NCBI GenBank assembly: GCA_900708905.1
Contig: CAADRB010000034.1
Span: 310,001-374,000, forward strand
Length of the DNA stretch: 64,000 nucleotides
Direction: 5' to 3'
Source: Hymenolepis diminuta
Taxonomy: Eukaryota > Platyhelminthes > Cestoda > Cyclophyllidea > Hymenolepididae
Of this stretch, positions 1-13,000 are shown in pieces (position 1 is the stretch's first letter; every line of letters starts with the position of its first letter). The notes under the pieces are model-generated. The model had not been told where the DNA came from and did no database searches. It worked only from the letters and a program-made list of their open reading frames with translations. Both the position numbers and the translations under genes were made by a program.

Positions 1-1068
1 TTTGCCGGCTTTAAAGACATTCACCAAGTGCTCACCGTTCTCCTTTGGAGTGAAGGAGATACCTTGAACAAGGAAAATAAGTTCAACTCATCAGAAGACG
101 AAATCTCGGATCGATTGATGGATAACAGTAGTTTCCAAGTAGAACCAAGTTTCTTTCATTTAAATATCTTTGTTTTTAAATTTAAATTTATGTATGAAAT
201 TTTCAGGTCATGCTCATACATATGAGTCCATATCTCGTCCTATTATTTGACTGTTTCTTATGAAGCAATTCCAGTAACCGTGACATATGCATAAACAATG
301 ACTCTTAAAGAAAACTTCACATGATGCCACTGAGGCCAAAAATTGGTCAAATAAATTTGACCGCGTACCATAAATTGCCTACCAATGTCGTGAAGTCATA
401 ATTAATCCGAAACGTTAAGTTCTAGCATTAAAATTTGTTTGCAAAAGGGCAACTTCTGAGAATAATTCGAAAATGGTTTAAGAATTGAGATTTTCAAGCT
501 GAGATTTTCATCAGGTCCTTTCAAATGAAAATGTCTTAAATCAAAGCTACTTCATTCTCATCTTTTCATTCAACTGGAAAATTAAAGATAAAGAGGTCGT
601 GATCATACCACGCTGAATGATCACAAGAAAGAAAGGAAATTGATATTTCTTTCTCTTACCCATTCTGTTGTTCGGCAATTTCTTGAGTACACATGGTTCT
701 TCATGTCCGGATGGACTTGTCACAGTTGCCGTAAGAAGCGAAATATCATCAATTCCGGCATCAAATGACACTGAGGTCATCGAGGTCATATTCATCAGTG
801 CTCTCTTCTTCGGTTCACCTGAAAGACAAACAAGCAGGCCATTACACTGACTGATTCAAGGTCCACCAAGATAATTTTTTCTGACCAAACCAACCAGTGA
901 TCTTGGCGACATAAGGCGATCCCGAAATTGGTCGATCCATGAACTTCAAGTTAATTGTATATTCGCCAGGAACCATGGGATAGTAGGCAACACGACATGT
1001 TCCATCTCCATTTTCCGTACATTTGATCTCTACTTTGGAAGGACCTTCCACGGACACAGACAAGCCTT
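1..1068 (-). CDS. FLN: Filamin exons: repeat 15 and part of repeat 16, cut at window edge
   Basis: Exons 1068-895, 818-660 and 62-1. They encode [39 protein letters not shown] and [12 protein letters not shown]; then [39 protein letters not shown]; then [20 protein letters not shown], where the window ends. TVTSPSG and FTPKENGEH resemble the C-terminal repeats of vertebrate filamins. The donor after KITG is GTTGGT. The introns 63-659 (597 bp) and 1069-1601 (533 bp) hold only AT-rich sequence. Confidence 0.92.
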
Positions 1069-4000
1069 CTGCCGCACACAGAGAGGGAGGGAGAGAAAGG
1101 AAGATAACAAAAAATCAGTAATATTATTTCCTCGCATTCATTTCAAATGTGTGCCACTTTTAACTTCCACCATGCTTCCATTAGGCTTCAACGGAAATTT
1201 GTCTCTCACTCTAAGCAAATATAAGGAATAGACTCGCCTCATTATAAATACAGAAAAAATCAATCAGCTAAGAGAGGGTTAAATTAGTTTTTGCGCGCAA
1301 AAGGGGTGTACGATTTATATATGAACATATTGGAACGGTGTGTTTGTGTAGTGGAGGTTGTGTTTCTATGTCATGCAAGAGAAAGGGGAAATAGCTTTAA
1401 GTTTAAAATTAATTTGAAGCCAACAAATTTGATCAGACGGCCAATGATTGGAGTGGCATGCGGCTCGGTTACTTACTCGGTTCATCGGAATCTGCAGCTA
1501 CTATTAATTTAATAAAGTAGTGTGTTCATTAGCTCACCAAACTATCGTGGACTTATTCACCCAAGAACAAGTGAGGTTTTAGGAAAAGTGCTGTAACTTA
1601 CCAGCTCCAGCGTTCTTCATGTCAACGGTGAATTCGGCAGGTTGACCAGTGACTCCGTGGCTTAGACCAGGCCCATAAGCAGTCACATTTCCACTTGCAG
1701 CATTGTCCACGAAGAACTTGTAGGGACTACCCTTCAATGGCATTCGTAGATCGGATCCAGAAGCTGCAGTTGTCACATGCAGTTCATGCATTCCACGTTC
1801 CTTAGGACGGTACTGCACCTTGGCCATTCCATCCTTATCCTCCTTGATTTCGACTTGATCTTTCACACCTGAAGGCCTTACCACCACAGCTGAGAAAGAA
1901 TGCATATTAGAACGTTCACATCAAAGCTGAGGTACCAACATATTACTTAATGAATTCAGTAGATTACCTTGAAGAGAATGATCACTTTTTCCAGAGACCA
2001 CAAGATTGAATTCAACTGGTGTGTAGTAGGCTTGAATTGGAGTCTGGATTAATCAATATGATGTTGAATAATCCGATTTTAATGGATTTGTTAGGAATGT
2101 TAAAAAGCAGGTTTTCACTCACCATTGGAGCTTCCAGCTCCTCAACCGGGACAGCCTAAAACAAAAAGAGATGGATGATTTATAAAATATTTCAAATTTA
2201 ATACTTACAGTAGGACTTGTAGTCATTCGCAAAAGTGATGATGGTGTTAGTAAAAGATAGAAATAATAATATGAAGGAATGTGTAAAAAAGGATTGTACC
2301 TAACTCGTAAAACCACACGGTTATTCCATATATAGAAAAATGAAGTAGGATCTAGAATTAAACCGATAAAAAAATGTTGCTATAAAAATGGACATAAACG
2401 GATTTCAATCAAGAGACACCTAAGAGGTGACGACATGGCTAGAAATGCGGCGTGGGTCTGAGCACAGAGAAGACTATCTGGACATGAAACACTCACTAAA
2501 TAAATCGGAGTTGTGTCCGAGACACACCCGTATTGTTCTACATGACTTATTCCGATCTTATGGAACCTAGCTTCTTCCAACACCATACCAAATATCAGAA
2601 AAGAGTGACTGTTAGAACTGAATGTACCTCCTGAGTATATTTTCCACTTGGAATGAGCTGACCACCATATCGGAGTTCCACTTGAACAAGTCCTTTTTCT
2701 TTTGGAGTGAAGTAAGCGGTGGTTGTTCCATCATCGTTGGCTTCAACTTCCGTGGGCAAGTCAATAGGGCGACCATTGATCATTTGAGTGGCTCTACACA
2801 TCAGGTTTCCAGGACCAGCCTTGGATGTATCAATTGTCACGCTTGTTTCATCTCCAATGGCAATACGTGGCTTCACCTCGCCTGGATGATCGAAAAATAA
2901 AACAGAAAAAAGGCCAGTAGTCAGTTTGAAAACGAATTTTGCCCCAGCCCCAAAATGATATCGAAGTGAAATAGAAACCTAGCTAATCTGCGAGTACGCA
3001 TTTCTCATAATCAACACCGCTGAGTACACTTCAAGCGTAATTGGACTGAATTTTAACTCCGATAGGATTGTAAGCATCTCTGCGGGTTCCAATCATTCAT
3101 CGATGCCAGTGCATATAAACTTCATCTTTTCAGTCACCTCAGAAGAACTACTCCTTATAGATGCCCTTCAAAATTATTTTCGAGTGGCCTGTTAATTTAA
3201 AAAGATATTATGGAAAGTTATTTATACGTTCATATGCTTGCGAAATCCGACTGCAACCCTTGTATTCCAACCCTCTTTGGCTTATAGATTATCGATTTTA
3301 TTCGCCTCTGTTCCGAGGTGACTCAGCTGATTTGCACATGTTATTTTACCACCGGCTTTAATACGTTCGGCGCAAACGCCTGGTTCTCACGCATATTACC
3401 CTGTTATTCGTTCCTTCTCTCTCCTCATCCACAACATGGTGAGCCTTGGTTCCCATTAATACGATATAAACCAAGTCTTTTCAGTCGTCTTCATCATCAA
3501 ACATCCAATATCATCTTCTCTACCACGTTACCTAGTCTGAACGCCTGACTAGAACTAAAACAATCATCGATTTAATGACAAATGATAGAGACCTAATCAG
3601 GTCACCAGAAATGGCGAATTTCTTTTAGTCCTAAAATTTGGAACTAAGATGACTAATATCTACCTATAATTTGTTTAAATTGTCGTTGAACATTTAATTC
3701 AATTAAACACTACTAATAACACAAAGAGAGGGATGATGCAATCAATCCGCTTTACTGCAGGTAATCTGAAATTAATTGTGCCAACTTGATCCAATAAGGT
3801 ACAGAATAAGAAGTGTGCTTTAAATGCAAATGACTGCCTGTTTACCAATTCAAGTGACTCATTCAACCATCTCAACTATCCATTTCGCACACACGAAAAA
3901 ACTTCGATACTTCTTACCCCCTCCCTCCTCCTAATTATTCACTTGGGAGATTGAGAATTTAGAATCAAACACACACTTTGGACTTTGCTTGGGTAACATT

Positions 4001-7000
4001 ATTTGAGTGCAAACAAAGCTGTGCATATTTTTTTAAACAAAGGCAGTGCTGGAGTATTTGAGGACTCAAATATGAGACCTAGGAGTTAAATAATTTCAGC
4101 AGGAATTTGAATGGTTTTATGACATCTTTCTGTTGTGTTTATGTGACAATTTGTGGGAGCGATGGCGTACAAAATACGAGTCTGGGAAGGGTTAATTAAA
4201 TAAGTTAACAGATGCGTAAATATACGACATTATCAGATTACATATGAATATAACTTAGAACAAAAAAGAGCAGACTTATTACCGATCACTTGCTCTTTAT
4301 AAGATCTATCGAGATGAGCATGATAATTTCCCTATTTATTCGTCTGAACATTGCCAACATTAACCATTGACTGATTCTTTGAGTGCATGTTTATTTAGAA
4401 ATTCAGAGGTCAAATCTAAACGTTTGAATTTTGAAATGACAAGTTTTGATAAAACGAACTCGACTAGAATTCAGATGTCCTCCTTTCCCCCTTTCACTTC
4501 TTATTTAAACCATTTAATTACCCTTAGTGCGTCGATGATTACATATGATTAAAAAATGCATAATATTTTTTTGATCTGTCATGGTTAACAATAATCAGTC
4601 ATGGAGGAGAGTCACTTTATTAAATAAATGTACCAGTTTCGAGAGTCAATTAATAAAGCAACCGGATAAACTATTGAAAAAGGATATAATAAGAGTACTT
4701 TAGCGGAAGAAGCCCAAGTGTGGTTTAAAAACGGATTTTAAATAAAATGTTAATGCATCTCCGCTTCCCATTTGTATGTTTACTGTGTCTTACCTATAGT
4801 AAACTTTTCTGGTTTGTTTCCACTTAGGTGGTTTAACAAGCTGAAAATATGGAAACCATAAAAGGACCTACATTCTATAACTGCATAAGGACATAAGAAA
4901 CTTTATTCTTTCTCTTATATTCCCCAGAGGGGTGTAAACTGATTAATGCAAAAGCTTGAATAAACAAAATGATTAATGCATTTTCAATGATCTCCAAATC
5001 ACTTAGAATTTAAAGTACCGTATCTACATGAATTCACATCCATAATTAAAGTACAAGTAGAACGTGCTAGAATGTGCCTACTTCATATAAAAATTTGGCT
5101 TCATATACACGTACATATACATTCCATATGGCTCATTTATCACCAACAGCCTGGAGAAATAAAAAAAGAACCCTTTATCAAAATAAAAGGCAAAGCCTGC
5201 AGTTTTTCTCAGATCACAAAGGTCGTATCTGGAATCTCTTGCCACAAAGACCTGATGAAAATCAGATATCTGTCAACAGGTCCCGTGATCACCGTCGTCT
5301 AGAATTGTGTTGGGAGATCCAGTGTTAATGGACAATCTCAATTACATTTCGTTTAAATTTGCTAAATTGAATATAGCCTCGAAGATAAAATAATTGTCCA
5401 GCAATTTTCTGGTCTTCAAAATTAATGTGTCTGCCATTAGGGATACTGCAGTATCTTTATAGGATTGTTTATTCACAAGGGACTTAACCTAAGCAGAAGT
5501 AATAGTAATAAATACCCGGTTGATATAATATGCATTTGCAATCACCATTGCATACAAACGTAAGGAGAGTTCAACAGATGGTCAAATATTCCTTATTACA
5601 GAACTAGTATCCAGGACACAAACTGTATGCCCATAAGCGTCAGGTATTTGTAACACTAGATATAACCATGAGATAACCACAGCAAAGCCAGACACTCTAA
5701 AAGCTGTTAATCAAGTTATTGATTGAAAGATTTAAATTCATATAAGCTGCTATCGTCTTGCTTCTTCAGCCTTTGGAGAAGAATAAAAGAAGTGGTGGGA
5801 ATGATCATCCCCATTAATGAATCGATCAATAAGCACTGAACATCGTAGACAGGAATTTTCTCGGTAATTCATGGCATGAATCCTGAAATTTTAATTTTAA
5901 AGTGTGAACTATCTATTGAGTAAATATTATACAACCCGAAGCCGAAAAACAAATCAAAGAAGTACTCTTTGTTACCTTGATTGTACTCAACGTCTTTTCA
6001 GTTCCCTACCGCCTTATCATTTATTGTACTTGCTGCAAACCGATTCCAGTTTCTATGGTAAGTAATAAATGAATTTATGTAATAAACACATTGTTTCTTT
6101 TGACGAGAATTATGATTGAACAAGCTCAAACTCTTCAGTAATACTGAGGTAAACTTACCCTGGATTTGACAGAGGTCAGCACGACCCACAGGCACAGATT
6201 CGAAGACAAAAGGGCTCTCTGGAATCTCAGTACCAGCATACATAACGTGAATCTTGTGTTCACCAACAATAAAAGGTTCATAGGTACAAGCGAGCAAACC
6301 GGATTCCGCATTGATCGGAGCACCGTCCGTGGCCTGTTGAGGAACCCTCTTATGGAAGGGAGCTGAATTCACTTGCTCTAACTCCTCAGGAGTGATCGGG
6401 ATCACACTAATTGGCAGGCTGTGACCAACTGGATCCTAGAAAAAACGCAGACTCCAGATAAATAGACCCCAGATAACAAGATAACGTTAAGTAATATCCG
6501 ATCAACGTACCATGACATCCAGCTTGAGATCTCCCACACCGGCATCTGTAGCATCCACAGTGAAAGTGGAAGGCATACTGGCTTGAACAGGTCCACGGAC
6601 TCCTGCTCCAGTGAGACGGATTTTTTCAGGCTCAGTGGTGGGCCGAACCGGAATGGTGAAGGGCGACCCGATGACCGGTTTGCCCTCACAACTGACATCA
6701 ATTTGGCAGGGACCCACGGCTTGTGGCATGTAGGTGCATTCGTAGAGACCGGGATGATTCGGGACTGGATTGACAGCGGCTGGAATAGGGGCTGCTCCTG
6801 GGACTGGCGTGAAGGTTGCCTGAATGGAAAGTAAAAAGAAGAGGAAATAAAAAGCATCCAAACACACCCCAATACTAGATCGCTTATACAGAAGGCAGAA
6901 CTTGTTTTCAAAGATTTCTGATAGGAGAAGGTTTAATTCCGTTGACGCTCACAAATGGTAAAAATTTAAAAACCAAATACTAATGCAGTCAGATTCTGCT

Positions 7001-10000
7001 AGTTTCCAGAAGCTTAAAAAATCACACCTATACTAAAGAAAAGACATTTGATGCAGGATTCAAATTCTACGGACCCCCTAACATTGAGACATAAAGAGCT
7101 GGTTTCTATCATAACATTACGAATTCATCCTGAGGATCATTACTCATTAAGTTGAAGAGTCAATTATCCATACTGTGGGTGGTCCTGTTCTCATTTATCT
7201 CCGCATCTGAATAAAAGTTAAGCATATTACCTCATCGTGGATTAATGCGAAAAATGACTTGTGGTTAAATTTAGGCTTAAGTATGAATAATTCTAATGAA
7301 ATAAGCTGATATGTTTAAACATCCATCTATGATATTAACTATACGCATTTTGGAGTTGGGATGTTAACGTAGTGACTCATAAGTTAGGAAACTAATAATG
7401 GCTCTATCTCTGATAAGCACAACTTATCAGCTAAAGAGATCGATTCTTTCAATAGAATTACAAATAGACTTAATAATAATAAGGAAGTGTTAACAACGAT
7501 TGACTTGGATAGGAGAAAGGCATCCACTTTTATGATAATTAGGCTTTCTACCATCCTTCTTGTTGATCAAAATCAGTCACCGTGGTTGGTCATCCGCATC
7601 AATGGATTTGCAACGACGGACATCGAAATTGTCATCTCTGGCTTGAAGATAGCATGTTAGTAACTGCACTAACATTGCTAGTATTATTAGAATACAAAAA
7701 GTTAAATTGACGCTCTATAATGATTACTAAAAGCATATAAGGGATATGGGAAATACGATTAACGTAATTTCAAGATTGTACCTAATTACTTTTTGTCTTA
7801 TATTTCTTTAATTACTTACGTTCACATTAAGGCATGTCAACACTACCTTACCATCTGATTTATCTATGTGAATTCCTTATTCTAATAAATAATCCGATGA
7901 ATGGGCATATAAACCATTGTGACATTTCCCTTCTCTACTTAACTCCACATTCTAACGGCGCCCGATCACAATAGATCATCAAAATTAAAATGATACCGTC
8001 TGATAAGCAAAGCCGGGGTATTTGCGAATGCAAACACAACAAACACCTGTTTAGGTAATTGCTCACCTTCCGATATGTGGGTAAGGCTACATTCTTACAA
8101 GACTGAGAAAATGCATTACAGAGAACCACCAGAGAGCAATAAAAAAAGAGCATATATACCACAAATCAGAGCTCACCCACCTTTTCTCATACTCACAAAT
8201 ATTGCTCACATACAGATAACCACAACATAACACCTGGCATGGATCCAACAGCGCCACTACTTGATTTTCTTTTCTGCACACACACACACACCAGTGCATT
8301 CTTTACTCTCTCTCTCTTCCCCATCTTTTTGGGTGAAGAGACACATGTACGCTATATGATATTTTCAATGTCCCACTAAAAGATAATCCCCGTTTTATCC
8401 GACTAACTTTTCACCTTTATTGCCAATTGTATTTTCACTTAATTTGCGTCTAACATAAATTGTTTTTGTATAGAACTTGTACTGAGGATAATTTAAAATG
8501 CCTGCCAGCTTTTTCTAATGATCAACCACTGATTCAGTGATCTATTAAATTTCTTTCTATTTCGATAAGGATTGAAACAAAGTGTGCGAATTAGAATTGT
8601 AATACAGCAGCACCGAAGAAATCAGTTGAAATATTGAAGCAGGAGGAATTACCCCTTCTTCCTCTTTGGCTGAAATTTACTACTTACATATGATGTCCAT
8701 CAAATTCGTAACCCAAACGAAGCTTCTGATTATGTATTTAAAATATCCATTAGGAATTCAATTTGACTATAGTTTCGGTGCTTTTGAATGCAGTACACAG
8801 GCTCCTCCTCATGTGCACTGGATTATCAACTATTGATTTTCCATGTTCGTGCTCAGTAATGATATCATTCCATTGCTGATAAGCCATAGTATGATCTCGG
8901 GAAAGTGCCTGCTTATCGTTAAATTAATGTCTCTATTACTCCGTACATTCTAGCTCTAACGTTACATTGAATGAGGGCAATCTAGAGTTTGATAGAAAAA
9001 GGCTCTGTTGGCCATACATCAGATAACTATTGTTGACAAATTTATTAATTAGTGGAATAAATGAAAGGAATCTGAGCTTAGCCTTGATTATCATTTCCTT
9101 TTCTAATATTTATCCTCAATATTCGTAGTTCTATTTGATAATTAAATTAAACGAACATTTAATTCAAAAGGGACGAGAAGGATTTTACGTTACTTTCCAA
9201 CATTTTAAGCCAGATATTTTACCACTTTTGAATAACGTCACGCCCACGTTGAATTACTGAGCAGCTGTTTTAACGCATTTCCTAAACATTTTCCATAGTT
9301 TATACATTTTTTAGAACACATGCTGATATAACAAAACCATTCCGGTTTTTCCACTACAAAATGAAATAACGACCTCATTTAAAGACAACCTGTGTGTGTA
9401 AAGCTTAGGACAAAGAACTTAGGAGAAAAAGTAAAAGAAAACAGAATTTGAAATGCTGATTTTACCTCAATAGGCGCGTTGCCAGCTTGGCTTGTATCAG
9501 CGATAAAAGTGGCAGGTACAGAGGCACGAACTTTGTTCGGTTCTAAACCAGGGCCGTAGCAACGAACTTTGCTAACGTCAGCATTGCCTTGGATTTTCAC
9601 ATGGAAAGGACTGTCTATAATGATTAAAAGAACCAAGTAGTGAGATAAGTTGTTTTGACAACATTTTGGAAAAGGGAAGACATATGATTAGCCAATAATT
9701 TGGTTTTGATGGCTAACATTACAAATAATCGTTAAAATCAGAAATTGATTTCCATTCTCCAATGATTGAGATATGTTTTATTCTACGGAATTTTCCCTCT
9801 CAGTAACATTCCATGCAGTCAAATTAATAGGATGAACTCTCGACATATCTTCCATTATGATAAAGTAATCTAAAGGCCATCCTTTACCAGCTCTAAATTT
9901 GTTGTAAATTTTTAAAAGTCAGGGATTATGAAAATGAGGTTTAGATGGCCTGGGGCAACATCTCTTATTATTGTTGATCTTGCTAGTTAGAAAATGATTG

Positions 10001-13000
10001 TTTTTTATTTGAGTATAAAATGTCATAAGAGAAACACTCAAGTTGTTAAAAATGTGAAAGCCATAACAGACAAACTCATGTAAAAGTAAACCTTTCTCTT
10101 CTAAGAAATATACATTGAGAGTAAATTATTTCTCTTTGCGGATCTAAATTTAGCCAATACGAAACAATCATTCTGAATACGGAATGTTTCATAACTGGAA
10201 GGACTCCATACCGATATCACCAAATATTTGGACAATTTGAGGTATAAAACTCAATTACATAATGATAGCTAATTCTCAAAATGTTTCAGTTGGTTAAAAC
10301 TTGCTTACATTTCATCATTGAGCATACATAGATCATTCAGTCTTAATTATTACTCATTTATAGGACTTAATTATTTTCATGACAAACAAACTTCCAACAT
10401 TTTCAGAAAAAAAGGTCCTAAGATAGTCCAGTAATCATGTCTACTTTATTTTGATATTCAAGAATGTTACGCACTAGTTAAAACGAGTGACTTTGAATCT
10501 TAAGCCTTCTTTCATTGATCTCAAATCTGACTCAATGGACCGTAACAGATCAAACGGTCCGTGATAACATATCTTGTCATTATTGGCCTTCCTAGCTAGA
10601 ACATGATTATGTTTCTAAATTTTGTGCAAAATGTCAAGTAAGATGTGACAGCTTTTAAAGTAAACAATACGATATCATTAAAGAAAACCCCGAACAAACT
10701 CATCTGTATTGTGTAGACCTGTAGTTAGCACGTCTAGAATGAATGCTTCCATAACTGAATACGTATCAACGGGTTTTATGTTCAAATCCCTAGACAAGTT
10801 AGACGTTATATGGGCAACAAGATCTCTATTTTCGACTGTGGGTATAATATTCTATTATGCAGTTTCGGCTAAAGGCTCCAATAAAATGAAAATAGGAGTG
10901 GTGGAGCCACCCATTCTTTAAACTGGCGAAATTGTAGATTTTAGCATTCTTCCGGCATCAGACAACTTAGAGCTGAGTTGCGAAATATGTGATTAAAAAG
11001 CAACAAGATAATTTAAATCTCGTTCATGAAAATCAGTGCAACTGTCTTTAACTATTTTAAAACTATTCTCCAATAGAAATGAATGTCTCGCATATCTTGA
11101 AGATGTTAAGAGAAAAGAGACGCAAACTTCAACTCTAGCTCCTGAGATATCTCTAGTTTCCAAGAAACCCATCTTCATATTTTACCTGTAACCGTAATAT
11201 TTACAACTATATAGCTTTATATATATACTATATGGCTATAAATAGCTATAGAGCTATATAAAACCATATAGCTCTAAGTGATCATTATTTGTTGACAAAC
11301 TGGACTTGAAAATGTGTAGTGAAAGTCCTTCTTTAAAATATACGAATTATTTAGAATTTGCCTTCATTTCATTATCTCGAGAAACATGTAATTCTAGGTT
11401 AAGTTTATGCTTGTATTCTTATACTAATATTTAAAATTATTTCAAAAGTAGGCACCCGAATTTTCATGAAAAATTTTTTCCTTTAATCTTTTAAATACTA
11501 TCTAAAATAAGCTCCTCTGGATAGCTCTCTTATTTTCATTGATTGCACTCTTAAAGAGGTTAGCAAATACCAATCAAGCACTCTTAAAGTCATAAAGAGG
11601 TGATAGTTACAAACGTCTTAACTGAGATATCCTCACAATCAAGCTTTCAATCGTTACCTATAGAATATGAAGTGACATATAATAACATTATCAGTTATTT
11701 CTATCTAGAACATAAATATGAATTCCCCGATTATCAAGTTTCTCGAGAGTATTTCAACTAATTTCCTCTTGTGGAATAAAAGTGTTAAATAAATGGACCG
11801 TAGTTTAAAACCCATAAGCACTAGTTTAGTTATTTGATTTATTAAGCAATACTGATTGTTAGAGTCAACTTAGGAATATCAGTTTCATGATCACAGTACC
11901 TTCAGAATGCGAAAATACTAAATAACACAGAATTGGACATCACACCATGTTGCCGGCTTTTATTATTCACTTAAAGTACTATTTTTTATCATGGCAAGGT
12001 AAGTTTGCTTTCCAAAATGGCTTCTGCTAATAGCATAGGTAGTCGCATAGTAATGAGATCAGGAAAGGAGGTATTCATGCACATACTGAATTAATGAGGG
12101 AGATTAAGCAAGCAAAAACTGTATTCATGTTTCAGAGTAACTATGCAAACAGCCGCATCGCTGAGTAATGGCTGGAGATGCTGAGTAGTCCTTCTCATGA
12201 GTCATTTAGACCTGGATTTGAGCTCTGCTTGCGATTTAATACCCGCGATATCCACCCACTACGCACATGTCATTATCAGAGATATTGGCACAAGCCAGAC
12301 ACTTGTAGTTAATGCAAGTACGTTTGCACACAATTGGACTTCATTACAAATGCAGCACGCAGATATCTATCTCTCTTAGCCTCTCAAAGAATAAGAAGCC
12401 TTGCTTATAGGGAATTTCTAGCTAATCCAGTTCTAGAGGAGGGATTTTCGATCTAATGATTAGTCATCGACCTACTTCAGTGTTTTCTATAAAAAATAAA
12501 TTATGCATTTTTTTCTCAATGTAATTCTTTTTTAATGTATGCATTTTATCCTATTATTTTCTGCCTCATGTTAGCATCACATAATGCCATCCTCAAAGAA
12601 ACCAAGAGGACATAGATATAAAAGAAATACTTGAGTTAGTCTTAACAAAAAAATTACTTGGAATTTCGACATCGTTGAACTTCAGATGAATGTCATGAGT
12701 GCCAGCCATGGTGGGAGTGTACTCAACGGTGCAGGTTCCATCTTTATTATCGATGCAATTGATTGCGGCATCAGCAGGGCCTTCAATAGAAAGTCCAAGA
12801 CCACCCTTTCCAGCTCCGCTCATGTCAACAGTGAATTCGGTCTTGAGGTTAGGCATGAGATGGGGACCCGAAGACTCCAAGCCAGGACCGTAAGCACGAA
12901 CTCTTGAAGCGTCGAAGCCTGGGAAAACTTCAACTTGGAAGGGACTACCGGGAATTTGAACTCCTCCGTAGGCCACTTCAATTGCATGTAGACCTATCAA

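Noticed and set aside
10715..10795. tRNA-like segment (TTAGCACGTCT ... GTTCAAATCCC) in a filamin intron
   Set aside because: Box spacing is long, no cloverleaf could be drawn, and it lacks the SINE body; too weak to list.
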